From contig JBCCXL010000007.1 in assembly GCA_039191605.1 (NCBI GenBank), positions 186,001 through 250,000 on the forward strand: a stretch of DNA of 64,000 nucleotides, given 5' to 3'. A program made the position numbers and the translations under genes. Below the pieces are notes generated by a model. That model saw only the letters and a list, made by a program, of their open reading frames with translations. It was not told where the DNA came from and searched no databases. This document shows positions 15,253-24,121 of the stretch, piece after piece. Each line of letters begins with the position of its first letter. Position 1 is the stretch's first letter. The DNA is from JBCCXL01 sp039191605. GTDB taxonomy: Bacteria > Acidobacteriota > Thermoanaerobaculia > Multivoradales > JAHZIX01.

Positions 15253-18200
15253 ATGAGCCTGACTCGCTTTGCTATCGACCGGGACCGAGTCACCTTCGTC
15301 CTGCTCTTGGTGGTGGTGGCCTCGGGTATTTCCGCCTTCCTCTCGCTGCCTCAAAGCGAGGATCCGGGCTTCATCATCCGCACCGCGGTGGTGCAGACCT
15401 CCTTCCCCGGGGCGAGCCCGCAGCGGGTGGAGGAGCTGGTCACCGATCGCCTGGAGAGCGCGATTCAGGAGATCCCGGAGCTGGATTCCGTCACCAGTCA
15501 GTCGAAAACCGGCGTCTCTCTGATCTACGTCAACATCAGCGAAGACATCACCAATTTAAGGCCGGTTTGGGACAACCTCCGCCGCAAGGTGGAGCGGGAG
15601 GCTCCGAACCTTCCGGACGGCGTCATCGGCCCGACGGTAAACGACGAGTTTGGAGACGTCTTCGGCATCGTGCTGACGCTGACCGCCGACGGCTTCAGCT
15701 ACCGCGAGCTGGACGAGATCGCCGACGAGGTTCGGGATGAGCTGCTGCTGCTGCCGGACGTCAGCAAGGTCGATATCTACGGCGACCAGGACGAGCGGAT
15801 CTTCGTCGAGTACAACAACGCGACGCTGGCTTCCTACGGCTTGTCTCCCACTCAGCTGCAGCAGATCCTGCAGGCGCGAAATATCGTCATGCCCGGTGGG
15901 TCCGTGGAGAGCGAGCTGGAGCGCATCAGCCTCGAGCCCACGGGTAATTTCGAGACCATCGAGGCCCTGCGGGAGGCCATTGTGCAGATTCCCGGCTCGG
16001 GCCAGCTGGTGCCGCTAGAAGACCTCGCCGAGGTACGCCGGGGATACGTCGACCCGCCCTCTTCTCTCGCCCGATGCCCCCGCGGCCCTTGTCTCGCCCT
16101 GGGTATCTCGATGCGTGAGGGCGGCAATATCGTCAAGCTCGGTGAACAGGTGCAGCCGCGAGTCGACGAGCTGCTGGAGCTATACCCCATCGGCGTGGAC
16201 TTCGACTTCGTTCAATACGCCCCTAACGTAGTGTCGGACCTGGTGGATGGGTTCATCGAGAACCTCCTCCAGGCGGTGGGTATCGTCACCTTGGTGATGT
16301 TGTTGAGCCTCGGGCTGCGCACCGGCTTGGTGGTCGCCAGCCTGATTCCGATGGCGATGCTGTTGACTCTCTTCATGATGTCGATCTTCGGCATCGGCCT
16401 AGATCAGATGTCTATCGCTTCCCTGATCATCGCGTTGGGGATGCTGGTGGATAACGCCATCGTGATGTCGGAGTCCATCCTGTCGTCGATCAAGGAGGGG
16501 AAGGAGCGCGTCGCCGCCGCCATCGATTCGGCGCGGGAGCTGCAGGTTCCCCTGCTGACTTCCTCCCTGACCACCGCCGCGGCCTTCTTGCCGATCTTCC
16601 TCGCCGAGTCCGCCACCGGCGAGTACACCGCGCCCCTCTTCAAGGTGGTCACCCTTACCCTGCTGGGCTCCTGGCTGCTTTCGCTGACCATGATTCCCCT
16701 GCTCTGTGCCCGCTTTCTGCGGGTCAAGGATGAAGACAAATCCGAGGCCGCTTCGGGGGCCACCTTCGACACCCCCTTCTATCGCGCTTATCGTGGCGTC
16801 TTGGTGCTGGCCCTCAAGAATCGGACCCTCACCCTGCTGGCGGTAGCGGGCATCTTCTTCCTGTCCATAATGGGCTTGGGGCTGGTGCCGCAGCTCTTCT
16901 TCCCGCCGAGTGATTCCCCGGTGCTGACCTTCGAGGTCGAGCTGCCGGTGGGCAGCCCCATCAGCCGCACCGAGACGGTGGTGGCGGAGATCGAGGACTT
17001 CCTGCGATCGGACCTCTGGCTGGAGACCGCCGCCGGGGCGGATGCCGCGGCGGGGGTGGTGCCAGAAGGAGATTGGATTACCAGCTGGGTGAGCTTCATC
17101 GGCAACGGTGGTCCGAAGTTCAAGCTGTCCTATAACCCTGGGCTAGCGAGCCCGGAGTACGCCATCCTGCTGGTCAACGCCACCACTCGTCCCGGCGTGG
17201 ATCGCCTGATTCCTCGCCTGGAAGCCTTCGCCCAGGAGCGCTTCCCGGACATCAAGGCAACCGTTCGGCCTCTCTCCAGCGGCCCGTCCTCGTGGCCGCC
17301 GGTAGCGGTGCGAATCTCGGGCCGGGATACCGAAGGCCTCTTCGAGATCGTCGAGCGGGTGCGCCAAAAGATGACGGAAGTCCCCGGAACACGCCTGGTG
17401 GACGACAATTGGGGGCCGCGAGCAAAGAAGCTGGTGGTGGAGATCGACGAAGCTCGGGCGAGGCGGGCCGGGGTGACCAATCAGGACGTCGCCATCTCGC
17501 TCCAGGCCTTCCTCGACGGGCTCCAGACCACCGAATTCCGTGAATCGGATCAGCTGATTCCGGTGACTCTGCGCTCCGTCGCCAGCCAGCGTAACGACTA
17601 TTCCGCTCTGGAGGCGGTGAACGTTTACGCTCAGGCCACCGGCGCCTCGATTCCGCTGCTGCAGGTGGCTGACATCGAAATCGCCTGGGAGCCGGCGCAG
17701 ATCCGTCGTCGGGACCGCCTGCGCTCCGTCGCCGTGGAGTGCGCCAACGATTCCACCACCACCGCCGCGGAGATCTCGGCGGCCCTCGGAGCCTGGCTGG
17801 AGGAAGATTCTAAGAGCTGGGGGCCGGGCTACAGCTGGGAGCTGGGCGGCGCCGACGAGGATTCCGCCGAGGCCAACGCCAGTATCGGCGCGAAGCTGCC
17901 CATCGCGGGCATGATCATCGTGCTGCTGCTGGTAGCCCAATTCAACTCCGTCCGCCGTCCGCTGATCATCCTGATCACCATCCCCCTGGGGGTGATCGGA
18001 GTGGTCATCGGACTGCTGGTGGCGAGGTCCTACTTCGGGTTCATGACCCTGCTGGGGATCATCTCCCTCGCCGGCATCGTGATCAACAACGCCATCGTGC
18101 TGCTGGATCGAATCCGGCTGGAGATCGAGGACAACGGCCGCACGCCGCAGGAGGCGATCCTCGAGTCGGCCCAGCGTCGCCTGCGGCCGATCCTGCTCAC

Positions 18201-18447
18201 CACCTGCACCACCGTCGGCGGCATGCTGCCCCTTTGGTGGGGTGGAGGCGCGATGTGGGAGCCGATGGCCATCGCCATCATCTTCGGCCTGATCTTCGCC
18301 ACCTTGTTGACCCTCGGCGTGGTGCCGGTGCTGTACTCGACTTTCTATCGGGTGAGCTTCCGAGGGCATCAAGCCTCCGCGCCGCCCGCGGAACCGCCTT
18401 CTTCGGAAGGGGACGCCGCGTTGCCTTCGCCGGCGGAAGCTCGATAA
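15253..18447 (+). CDS. RND-family efflux transporter, AcrB/HAE-type
   Basis: This 1064-residue inner-membrane proton-driven pump has the two-fold RND layout: 12 transmembrane helices and two large periplasmic loops (about residues 35–330 and 560–870). Family signatures include LPQSEDPGFIIRTAVVQTSFPG, PQRVEELVTDRLE, and the TM4 block GMLVDNAIVMSE. There the second Asp of the classical DD pair is Asn, as in several RND subgroups, so the proton relay is not identical to AcrB. RRLRPILLTTCTTVGGMLPL marks the second half. It is 30 bp downstream of the adaptor gene and completes the operon. Substrates cannot be predicted from sequence. Confidence 0.93.
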   Translation: MSLTRFAIDRDRVTFVLLLVVVASGISAFLSLPQSEDPGFIIRTAVVQTSFPGASPQRVEELVTDRLESAIQEIPELDSVTSQSKTGVSLIYVNISEDITNLRPVWDNLRRKVEREAPNLPDGVIGPTVNDEFGDVFGIVLTLTADGFSYRELDEIADEVRDELLLLPDVSKVDIYGDQDERIFVEYNNATLASYGLSPTQLQQILQARNIVMPGGSVESELERISLEPTGNFETIEALREAIVQIPGSGQLVPLEDLAEVRRGYVDPPSSLARCPRGPCLALGISMREGGNIVKLGEQVQPRVDELLELYPIGVDFDFVQYAPNVVSDLVDGFIENLLQAVGIVTLVMLLSLGLRTGLVVASLIPMAMLLTLFMMSIFGIGLDQMSIASLIIALGMLVDNAIVMSESILSSIKEGKERVAAAIDSARELQVPLLTSSLTTAAAFLPIFLAESATGEYTAPLFKVVTLTLLGSWLLSLTMIPLLCARFLRVKDEDKSEAASGATFDTPFYRAYRGVLVLALKNRTLTLLAVAGIFFLSIMGLGLVPQLFFPPSDSPVLTFEVELPVGSPISRTETVVAEIEDFLRSDLWLETAAGADAAAGVVPEGDWITSWVSFIGNGGPKFKLSYNPGLASPEYAILLVNATTRPGVDRLIPRLEAFAQERFPDIKATVRPLSSGPSSWPPVAVRISGRDTEGLFEIVERVRQKMTEVPGTRLVDDNWGPRAKKLVVEIDEARARRAGVTNQDVAISLQAFLDGLQTTEFRESDQLIPVTLRSVASQRNDYSALEAVNVYAQATGASIPLLQVADIEIAWEPAQIRRRDRLRSVAVECANDSTTTAAEISAALGAWLEEDSKSWGPGYSWELGGADEDSAEANASIGAKLPIAGMIIVLLLVAQFNSVRRPLIILITIPLGVIGVVIGLLVARSYFGFMTLLGIISLAGIVINNAIVLLDRIRLEIEDNGRTPQEAILESAQRRLRPILLTTCTTVGGMLPLWWGGGAMWEPMAIAIIFGLIFATLLTLGVVPVLYSTFYRVSFRGHQASAPPAEPPSSEGDAALPSPAEAR

Positions 18448-18641
18448 GCTGCCGTTGAAACATGGCCCCGCTTCGAGGCCCGGGGACTCGTTAAGTCGAT
18501 GAGATCCCCGCGGCGTCGAAGGGAGACTGGCCTCTTAGAGGCAGTTGATCTTCTGGAGAGCGGAGTGGCCAATTCGTTTCGAGGTTCTGACCGACACCAG
18601 CCGCTTGCGGCGTTGATTCCGCCGTCCATAGGAGCTCATTC

Positions 18642-19154
18642 ATGCCCCGCATTGCTCTCTCGTTCTTTCACTTCGTGACCCTCGTCGGCGCTGCCGCCCT
18701 GCTGCTCTCCTCGTCCTTCTTCGCTCACGCCGAGCATCACGAGAGCGGCACCAAGGAAGATCGGGCGGCGGTGGAGCGGGCGATCCTCGACTACATCGAG
18801 GCCTTCTATGAGGTCGACCCGGCGAAGATCGAGCGCAGCGTCTCCCCGGACCTCGCCAAGCGCGGATTCTTTCGCGCCAAGGACGGCTACCGTGAGGTGA
18901 CGATGAATTTCGAGCAGGCGAAGGAGGTCGCCGCTCGCTTCAACGCCAACGGCAACCAGGCAGATGAGAGCTCTCCCAAGGAAATCACTCTCTTCGAGGT
19001 GCTGGATCGCACCGCCAGCGCCAAGCTGATCGCCTCCTGGGGCATCGACTACGTCCACCTGAAGAAGGACGGCGACGGCCGCTGGCGCATCGCCAACGTG
19101 ATTTGGCAGAGTCTGCCGGAAGAGACCGCGTCGGAAGGCTCTGGCGAGGACTAA
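18642..19154 (+). CDS. Secreted NTF2-like protein (lumazine-binding/SnoaL-type)
   Basis: The 170-residue product starts at an ATG preceded by AGGAG and carries a signal peptide (LVGAAALLLSSSFFAHA). The remainder fits the cone-shaped NTF2-like fold: a helical start AVERAILDYIEAFYEVDPAKIE, a central VTMNFEQAKEVAARFN and the typical C-terminal KDGDGRWRIANVIWQ strand. It resembles the putative lumazine-binding family PF12893. No catalytic residue can be assigned. It lies 194 bp after the RND gene and converges, with only 6 bp to spare, on the M48–TPR gene. Confidence 0.75.
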   Translation: MPRIALSFFHFVTLVGAAALLLSSSFFAHAEHHESGTKEDRAAVERAILDYIEAFYEVDPAKIERSVSPDLAKRGFFRAKDGYREVTMNFEQAKEVAARFNANGNQADESSPKEITLFEVLDRTASAKLIASWGIDYVHLKKDGDGRWRIANVIWQSLPEETASEGSGED

Positions 19155-19160
19155 AGGGCC

Positions 19161-21035
19161 TCAGGCCTCCTGAGACCTCTCCCGGGTGCTTCGCTGGAGA
19201 GATGCGGCGGCGGGGGAGAGAGGGGCGTGGGTGAGGATCTCTTGAATGCGATCCAGGGCTTTGGCGTGATCCCCCACGCCCTGGTAGAGGGTGATCTCGG
19301 TATACAGGCCGTCCGCTAACTTGTGTAGGCGAGTGCGGACGGTCTCCGCGATGCTGCTTTCCGGGAAATGCTCGAGGTAGGCAGCACCGTTGGCGAGCTG
19401 CTTGTAATCGTCGGCGATAGCGGCGAGTCGATCGCTGGCGAGGCTAGACAACTCCGGATCTTCCTCCACCGCGGCGAGATCACCGAGGGCCCGGAGGTCT
19501 TCGAGATAAGGGGTGAGGTTGCGCAGCCCCAGCTGCGCTCGCTCCCCGGATTCGCCGCCGGGCTCGAGGCGCCAGGCGAGGAGGTAGTGCTCCACCGCCT
19601 GCGCCGGCTGGCTCAGGCGGCTGAAGGCGTTTCCGAGGTCGAGGGCTACGGCGGCGGCCTCGGGGGCGTCGGGATAGTTGGAGAGAAAGGCCTGCAGCAC
19701 CGAGGTCTCGGGGGCGCCGTCCAGAATCAGTTCCCGAACCTCCGGGTAGAGTCGGCGGCGTTCGGCCTCGAGGGCCGCTAGGCGCTGACCCAGCTGATCG
19801 AGGAAGGGGCTGGCGGGAGACAGGCTCTCCACTTCGTCTAGCTCTTTGCGGAAAGCCGCCGCCAAGGCGCCGTAATCCCTGGAATAGAGTTGCTTCTCTT
19901 CCTCTGCGGTTCGCAGCCGAGCCAGTTTTGCGAGGCGTAGACGCTCTGCGTCGGGGCCGACGGGCCACGCCGCCAGGGCGCTGGCCTCGAGCCAATATTT
20001 CAGCTCCTCTTGCTCTTCCTCGAGGGTGGGGATCTGGGCGAGCAGGCTGCGTTGAGAGCGCTGACGGTATTCGGCGACCTCGGTATCCTGCTGAATCTTG
20101 AGATATTGGGCTCGCTCTTCGGCGTTGCGCAGGCGGTCATCATCAAAGGGGTGGGTGCGCCAATAGCCGTAGGAATTCTCTTGCGGAACGCGCTCGGTCA
20201 TCAGCTGCCAGAGGCGCCGGGCGCCATCGGGATCGAAGCCCGCGGCGGCCGCCAGGCGCTGTCCTTCATCGTCACTCTCGTCCTCGAACTCCCGACTGTA
20301 GTCCAGCAGCAGCAGCTGGCCGAGGACCAGGGATACGGCGGCGGTGCCTTGCACTAGCTCTCCGCGCTGAGAACCCTGGCGGCGACCGTTGCGGTCGTAG
20401 GGGCTCACCGGATTGCCGTCGTCGCTGTTGGCGCCCACCATCGCTCCGAGGATCAGCGCCTGGCTCAAGAGGTTCACCAGTCGTGCCCGTTTCTGCATCT
20501 TGATGCCGTGCTCGTGGGTGACATGAGCGATCTCGTGCCCCAGGAGATTGGCCAACATGTCGTCGTCGAGGCCGAGCTGCAGCATGCTGCGAGCGATAAA
20601 GATCTGGCCTCCGGGCAGGGCGAAGGCGTTGGGGACCGGCATGTCGATGAGATGAAAGGTGAAGGGGTAGTCGCCATAGCCGGTTTCCTGGGCGAGGCGG
20701 TACCCGATCTCCTGCACTCTCAGCTGCTGCTCCTCGTCGTCCCACAGGCCGTAGAAGTCCGCCGCCTGTTGGGCGGCCTCGAGGCTCTCGAGGTAGAGCC
20801 CGGGATCGGCCAGTCGCTCCCCCGGAGCGATCAGCCTGCGGGGCGCCCGCTGGGTGGTTTCACCGTCCTCGCTGGTGCGCTGTGCCTCGGCAGTGGCCGT
20901 GGTGGCGGAGGTTGGGGGAGGCGTTGGCTCCTGACTCCACAGCTGCGCTGCACTGGTTGGCGAGAGCAGCAGCAGCGCGAGGGTGGCGGCGATGGCGGAG
21001 TGGCCAAGGGATGAGGGCCGTGGGGAGAGGGGCAT
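19161..21035 (-). CDS. Periplasmic M48 metallopeptidase with C-terminal TPR region (BepA/YfgC-like)
   Basis: The frame extends to 21203, but the ATG at 21035 has GGGAGG 7 nt upstream and starts a clear signal peptide (SAIAATLALLLLSPTSAA); the mature product derives from 624 residues. The M48 zinc site is LLGHEIAHVTHEHG with the downstream glutamate ligand in EFEDESDDEGQRLAAAAGFDP. From about residue 330 on, the protein is helical, ending in TPR-like repeats (YPDAPEAAAVALDLGNAFSRL, AEHYLLAWRLEPGG). This architecture matches BepA, which degrades or chaperones stalled outer-membrane proteins such as LptD. It differs from the 7.6-kb M48 gene, which has no TPRs. Confidence 0.88.
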   Translation of the reverse strand: MPLSPRPSSLGHSAIAATLALLLLSPTSAAQLWSQEPTPPPTSATTATAEAQRTSEDGETTQRAPRRLIAPGERLADPGLYLESLEAAQQAADFYGLWDDEEQQLRVQEIGYRLAQETGYGDYPFTFHLIDMPVPNAFALPGGQIFIARSMLQLGLDDDMLANLLGHEIAHVTHEHGIKMQKRARLVNLLSQALILGAMVGANSDDGNPVSPYDRNGRRQGSQRGELVQGTAAVSLVLGQLLLLDYSREFEDESDDEGQRLAAAAGFDPDGARRLWQLMTERVPQENSYGYWRTHPFDDDRLRNAEERAQYLKIQQDTEVAEYRQRSQRSLLAQIPTLEEEQEELKYWLEASALAAWPVGPDAERLRLAKLARLRTAEEEKQLYSRDYGALAAAFRKELDEVESLSPASPFLDQLGQRLAALEAERRRLYPEVRELILDGAPETSVLQAFLSNYPDAPEAAAVALDLGNAFSRLSQPAQAVEHYLLAWRLEPGGESGERAQLGLRNLTPYLEDLRALGDLAAVEEDPELSSLASDRLAAIADDYKQLANGAAYLEHFPESSIAETVRTRLHKLADGLYTEITLYQGVGDHAKALDRIQEILTHAPLSPAAASLQRSTRERSQEA

Positions 21036-21241
21036 CAGGAAACCTCCCGGAAGTGGATTGGGGCCATGGACGTGAAACCCTCGGGGGGCACCTTTCTCGC
21101 GGGTGCCTTTCTCGCCGCTGGAGCGAGGCGAAGCGCGCTTGTGATGGCCGCTAGCCTCATGATCAAATCCGCCGACGGAGGATTCATGAACATTGCGCTG
21201 CAAACTTATGCAAGAACCATGCAGATGATCGGGCCCTCTCG

Positions 21242-21601
21242 GTGAGGGTCTCCCGGGAAGAATTCGAAGCTCTCGTGGCCCGGGCCCTCGACGGGCTGCC
21301 GGAGGAATTCGCCGAGCTGCTGGACAACGTCGCCGTGGTGGTGGAGGAGGAGCCCAGCGAGGAAACTCTGCGCTCGGTGGGCCTCGAGCCCGGTGATGAC
21401 CTGCTGGGTCTCTATTTGGGCATTCCGCTCACCGAGCGGGACGTCTACTATTCCCAGCTGCCGGATCAGGTGGCGATCTATCGCGGTCCGATCCTGCGCA
21501 TGTGTCAAAGTCGCCGGGAGGTGATCCGCGAGGTGCGGGATACGGTGGTCCACGAGCTGGGGCATCACTTCGGAATGGAAGAGGAAGACATGCCGTATTG
21601 A
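21242..21601 (+). CDS. Zincin-like metallopeptidase domain protein (PF06262 type)
   Basis: This 119-residue protein matches a widespread small-protein family in length and motifs: VSREEFEALVARALDGLPEEF, NVAVVVEEEP, LLGLYLGIPLTER, and the zinc-binding VVHELGHHFGMEEEDM near the C-terminus. Catalytic activity of the family is poorly characterised. The start is the GTG at 21242, because no ATG or other start lies in frame upstream and no clear ribosome binding site is seen. It is divergent from the M48–TPR gene. Confidence 0.85.
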   Translation: MRVSREEFEALVARALDGLPEEFAELLDNVAVVVEEEPSEETLRSVGLEPGDDLLGLYLGIPLTERDVYYSQLPDQVAIYRGPILRMCQSRREVIREVRDTVVHELGHHFGMEEEDMPY

Positions 21602-21658
21602 CCGCCGCGGTGGTCCTCGGCATGCCAGCCGCGCCCCGTCAAGCGCTCGGCCGGGCGC

Positions 21659-22564
21659 TCAGTCGGCGAAGCGCGCCGGTCGAGTCGCGAGGTAGGGGTC
21701 TTCCAGCTCCTCAGCGAGAGTCTCCAGGGCCTGGCGGTGGGCGCCGCGCCATTCCAGGTCTTCGAGGGTTTCGTCCAAAGGCACGTCGACTCGCAGCGTG
21801 GCGAGGCGGCGGTAGAGCAGCGCGTCTTCCTGTCTCTGCGCCAGCGTCACCGCGAGCTTGGCGCCGCCTCGAACCTTCAGCTGCCAGTCGTCGTAGCTGG
21901 CGGGGATCTCTTCGAGGTGCTGGAAGCGAGCGAGGGCGGTGGAGCTGCTCTTGGCGCCCCAGCCGGGAAGGCCGGGGATACCGTCGGCGGAATCCCCCAC
22001 CAGCGCCAGGTAGTCGGGGATGGAGCGAGGAGAGATGCCAAATTTTTCCTCTACCCCCGCATCGTCGTAGACCAGATCTCGGCGGCGGTCCCAGCACACC
22101 ACCCGCTGACCGCGCACGCATTGGGCGAGGTCCTTGTCCGGAGAGCAGAGCACGACTCGCTCCACCGCGGGATCCTGGTCGAAGCGGTGGGCGGCGGTAG
22201 CCAGGGCGTCATCGGCCTCGAATTCCTCCATCGGCCACACCACCACTCCAACGGCGGCGGCGGCGCGCTCCGCCAGGGGGAATTGGGAGAGCAGCTCTTC
22301 ATCCACTCCCTCTCCGGTCTTGTAGCCGGGAAAGATGTCGTTGCGGAAGGAGCGGATCACCGTATCGAAGGCGCAGGCCACGTGGGTGACTCCGGGCTCC
22401 TCCAGCAGCTTCAGCAGGCTGCGAGCGAGGGTTCGGGTGGCGGCGACCTCGCGACCGTCGGAGGTCGCGCGTTTTGGCGCGCCGAAATAGGAGCGGAAGA
22501 GCTCGTAGGTGCCGTCCACCAGGTGGACTTGGACTTTCTCGGGAGAGCTTGAGGAGGAATTCAT
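21659..22564 (-). CDS. Stand-alone 5'-3' exonuclease / flap endonuclease
   Basis: The 301-residue protein corresponds to the 5'-nuclease domain of DNA polymerase I without the polymerase. Metal-binding and family motifs are visible: VHLVDGTYELFRSYFG, the conserved ACAFDT, FRNDIFPGYKTGR-like region, EFEADDALATAAH, CSPDKDLAQCV, then YLALVGDSADGIPGLPGWG of the helix-hairpin-helix. It should remove RNA primers or 5' flaps. No Shine–Dalgarno precedes the ATG. Instead TACAAT lies 6 nt upstream, suggesting a leaderless message. The gene is monocistronic and divergent from the PHA-region gene. Confidence 0.9.
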   Translation of the reverse strand: MNSSSSSPEKVQVHLVDGTYELFRSYFGAPKRATSDGREVAATRTLARSLLKLLEEPGVTHVACAFDTVIRSFRNDIFPGYKTGEGVDEELLSQFPLAERAAAAVGVVVWPMEEFEADDALATAAHRFDQDPAVERVVLCSPDKDLAQCVRGQRVVCWDRRRDLVYDDAGVEEKFGISPRSIPDYLALVGDSADGIPGLPGWGAKSSSTALARFQHLEEIPASYDDWQLKVRGGAKLAVTLAQRQEDALLYRRLATLRVDVPLDETLEDLEWRGAHRQALETLAEELEDPYLATRPARFAD

Positions 22565-22570
22565 GGCGTC

Positions 22571-22576
22571 ATTGTA
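22571..22576 (-). promoter_or_regulatory. −10-like hexamer TACAAT before the exonuclease gene
   Basis: On the minus strand TACAAT is followed by six nucleotides and then the ATG at 22564. Transcription would begin at or within a base of the start codon. No ribosome binding site is present. Confidence 0.45.
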
Positions 22577-22610
22577 CCGGGCACGGGTGAGCTTGCCTCT
22601 AGCCCATCCC

Positions 22611-22698
22611 CAGTGCTCATCTCCCAGTACTCATCTCCCAGGGCCCGTCTCCCGGTGCCTAGCTCGCTGAGCCCGTCTCCCGGTGCCTATCTCGCTGT
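22611..22698 (+). repeat. Two adjoining short tandem repeats
   Basis: Three 14-bp units (22611–22624, 22625–22638, and a diverged copy 22639–22652) of the form cagtRctcatctcc run into two 28-bp units (22643–22670 and 22671–22698) beginning gcccgtctcccggtgcc. The second period grew out of the third copy of the first. They lie between the divergent exonuclease and PHA-region genes. Confidence 0.85.
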
Positions 22699-22700
22699 GG

Positions 22701-22706
22701 TAGCTT
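22701..22706 (+). promoter_or_regulatory. Weak −10-like hexamer before the PHA-region gene
   Basis: TAGCTT lies 6 nt before the ATG at 22713, which has no Shine–Dalgarno sequence. It is a weaker match than the other sites of this kind in the window. Confidence 0.25.
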
Positions 22707-22712
22707 TCACCC

Positions 22713-22991
22713 ATGGCTGACATGATGATTAAGCAATCGACCCGGTTCACCTCGATGGAGGAATGCCGCCCCGCCCTCGATGAAGCCCTTCGGGCACAAT
22801 TTCCCGGCGGTATGATGAAGGCCCGCTGGGAGGGAGATGTGCTCTGCCTCTCCGGCCCCGGCGCCGAGGGAACGGTGCGCTTCGAAGATGGCGAGCTGGT
22901 GGGGCAGGCTTCCCTCAAGCCGCCGGCCAGCATGATGAAGGGCACCATCGAGCAGAAGGTGAAGGCGGTCTTACAGAACGCCGTCGGCTGA
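22713..22991 (+). CDS. Polyhydroxyalkanoic-acid-system family protein (PF09650/TIGR02610 type)
   Basis: This 92-residue protein resembles the small family named after its position near polyhydroxyalkanoate granule genes: a charged N-terminus, RWEGDVLCLSGPGAEGTVRFEDG (beta strands) and a C-terminal amphipathic SLKPPASMMKGTIEQKVKAVLQ helix. Molecular function is unknown, and no PHA synthase or phasin gene is in this window, so a granule role should not be assumed. The next gene starts 8 bp after its stop and may be cotranscribed. Confidence 0.68.
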   Translation: MADMMIKQSTRFTSMEECRPALDEALRAQFPGGMMKARWEGDVLCLSGPGAEGTVRFEDGELVGQASLKPPASMMKGTIEQKVKAVLQNAVG

Positions 22992-22999
22992 GCTCAGGG

Positions 23000-24121
23000 A
23001 TGGCCTCGCGGGACCGCCCGGATCTCGCCGCCGCCGCTGGCGGACTCGCTGACGAGTTTTCCCTCGATGACCTTCCGGTGGGGGAGCGCAGCGCCACCGC
23101 CGCGCTGATTCAGCACGCCCGGCGCTCGGAACATCGACCCTTCCTCTTCTACCGGGAAGGCTTCGACTGGCGCTGGCTTTCCTTCGCCGCCGTCGCTCAT
23201 CAAGCCCTGGCGGGGGCCGCTCTCCTCGACGAGGTGCTGGGGGCGGAGTCGAAAGTGCCCGAGGCCCAGCGGGGAGGAGCCCGCGATCCGGAGGCCCTCG
23301 ACCCGAGAGCTCTGGTGGCGGTGCCCTTCGTGGTCGATTCCCACGCTCGTCCAGAGGCCTTCGCCGCCGCCGTGGTGGCCGATCTTGCGGTGCAGATGAG
23401 TGGACGAATCAGTTTGCCGCTGGTGGTCTCCATTCGGTCTCCGGAGCAGGGGGCAAGAGATGTCCCGCGATCGGTGCTGGAGCAGGAGCTAGAGCTGCCT
23501 CCGGAAGCTTCTCCGCGGCTGGTGCCGGAGTCCGCGCTGCCAGAGGAGATCTTGCATCGATGGTCCCAGGGGGAGGGTGCTTTGCTCCCGATGCCTCCCC
23601 CACCGGGACGCTTCGATCGAATTCCTCCTCTTCCCGGGGCGATCCGGGGGAGCTCCTCCGGCGGCTTTGTCTACCGCGCCCCCCGTGGCGACGAAGGACA
23701 GCACGCCCTCCAGCGTGCCCCCGCCGCAGCGGCTGACGCCCTGCACAATGCCCCGCCCAGGCTTGCCGGAGAACAGCCCATCTTGCCTTGGTCCTGGGCG
23801 CCAGAAACCCATCATGCTCGTCGCGTGCTTACCTGGGCGACCCTCGCCGGCGCTGCCCTACTCCTCGAGCCGGACCAGAGCCTGTGGCCGGAAGTCGCCG
23901 CGTGGGCTCGCCCCACCCATCTCGCCGCCCCGTCCGCCGCTCTCGACGACCTCTTCGAGGATTACCCTGTACGCTGGGGCCGCCGCTGGCCGTGGCGGCG
24001 GGAACAGCGGTTGCGCAAACCTTGGGATCGGCTTCTGGCGGTGGCGCCGATGAGTGGACGCCAAGGGGAAGCAGAGGACGGTGTGGGAGGCAGGGGTTGG
24101 GGCCCCCCGCTGGTCGTGTAG
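23000..24121 (+). CDS. Unrecognised protein, possibly a degenerate adenylate-forming (ANL-like) domain
   Basis: The 373-residue product is not recognised with confidence. Its order of segments loosely follows the N-terminal half of acyl-CoA ligases: an opening HRPFLFYREGFDWRWLSFAAVAHQA block, a Ser/Gly-rich IRGSSSGGFVYRAPRG where the P-loop-like TSGTTGxPKG motif would sit, then LPWSWAPETHHARRVLTWATLAGAALLLEP and ARPTHLAAPSAALDD. The key Thr/Lys residues of the P-loop motif and the whole C-terminal lid domain are missing, so it is unlikely to be an active ligase. The ATG lies 8 bp after the PHA-region stop. No transmembrane segments are evident. Treat as hypothetical. Confidence 0.45.
   Translation: MASRDRPDLAAAAGGLADEFSLDDLPVGERSATAALIQHARRSEHRPFLFYREGFDWRWLSFAAVAHQALAGAALLDEVLGAESKVPEAQRGGARDPEALDPRALVAVPFVVDSHARPEAFAAAVVADLAVQMSGRISLPLVVSIRSPEQGARDVPRSVLEQELELPPEASPRLVPESALPEEILHRWSQGEGALLPMPPPPGRFDRIPPLPGAIRGSSSGGFVYRAPRGDEGQHALQRAPAAAADALHNAPPRLAGEQPILPWSWAPETHHARRVLTWATLAGAALLLEPDQSLWPEVAAWARPTHLAAPSAALDDLFEDYPVRWGRRWPWRREQRLRKPWDRLLAVAPMSGRQGEAEDGVGGRGWGPPLVV

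Noticed and set aside
17143..18372. 409-codon minus-strand frame within the RND gene
   Set aside because: Shadow frame; the His/Asp-rich translation mirrors the RND codons and has no start signal.
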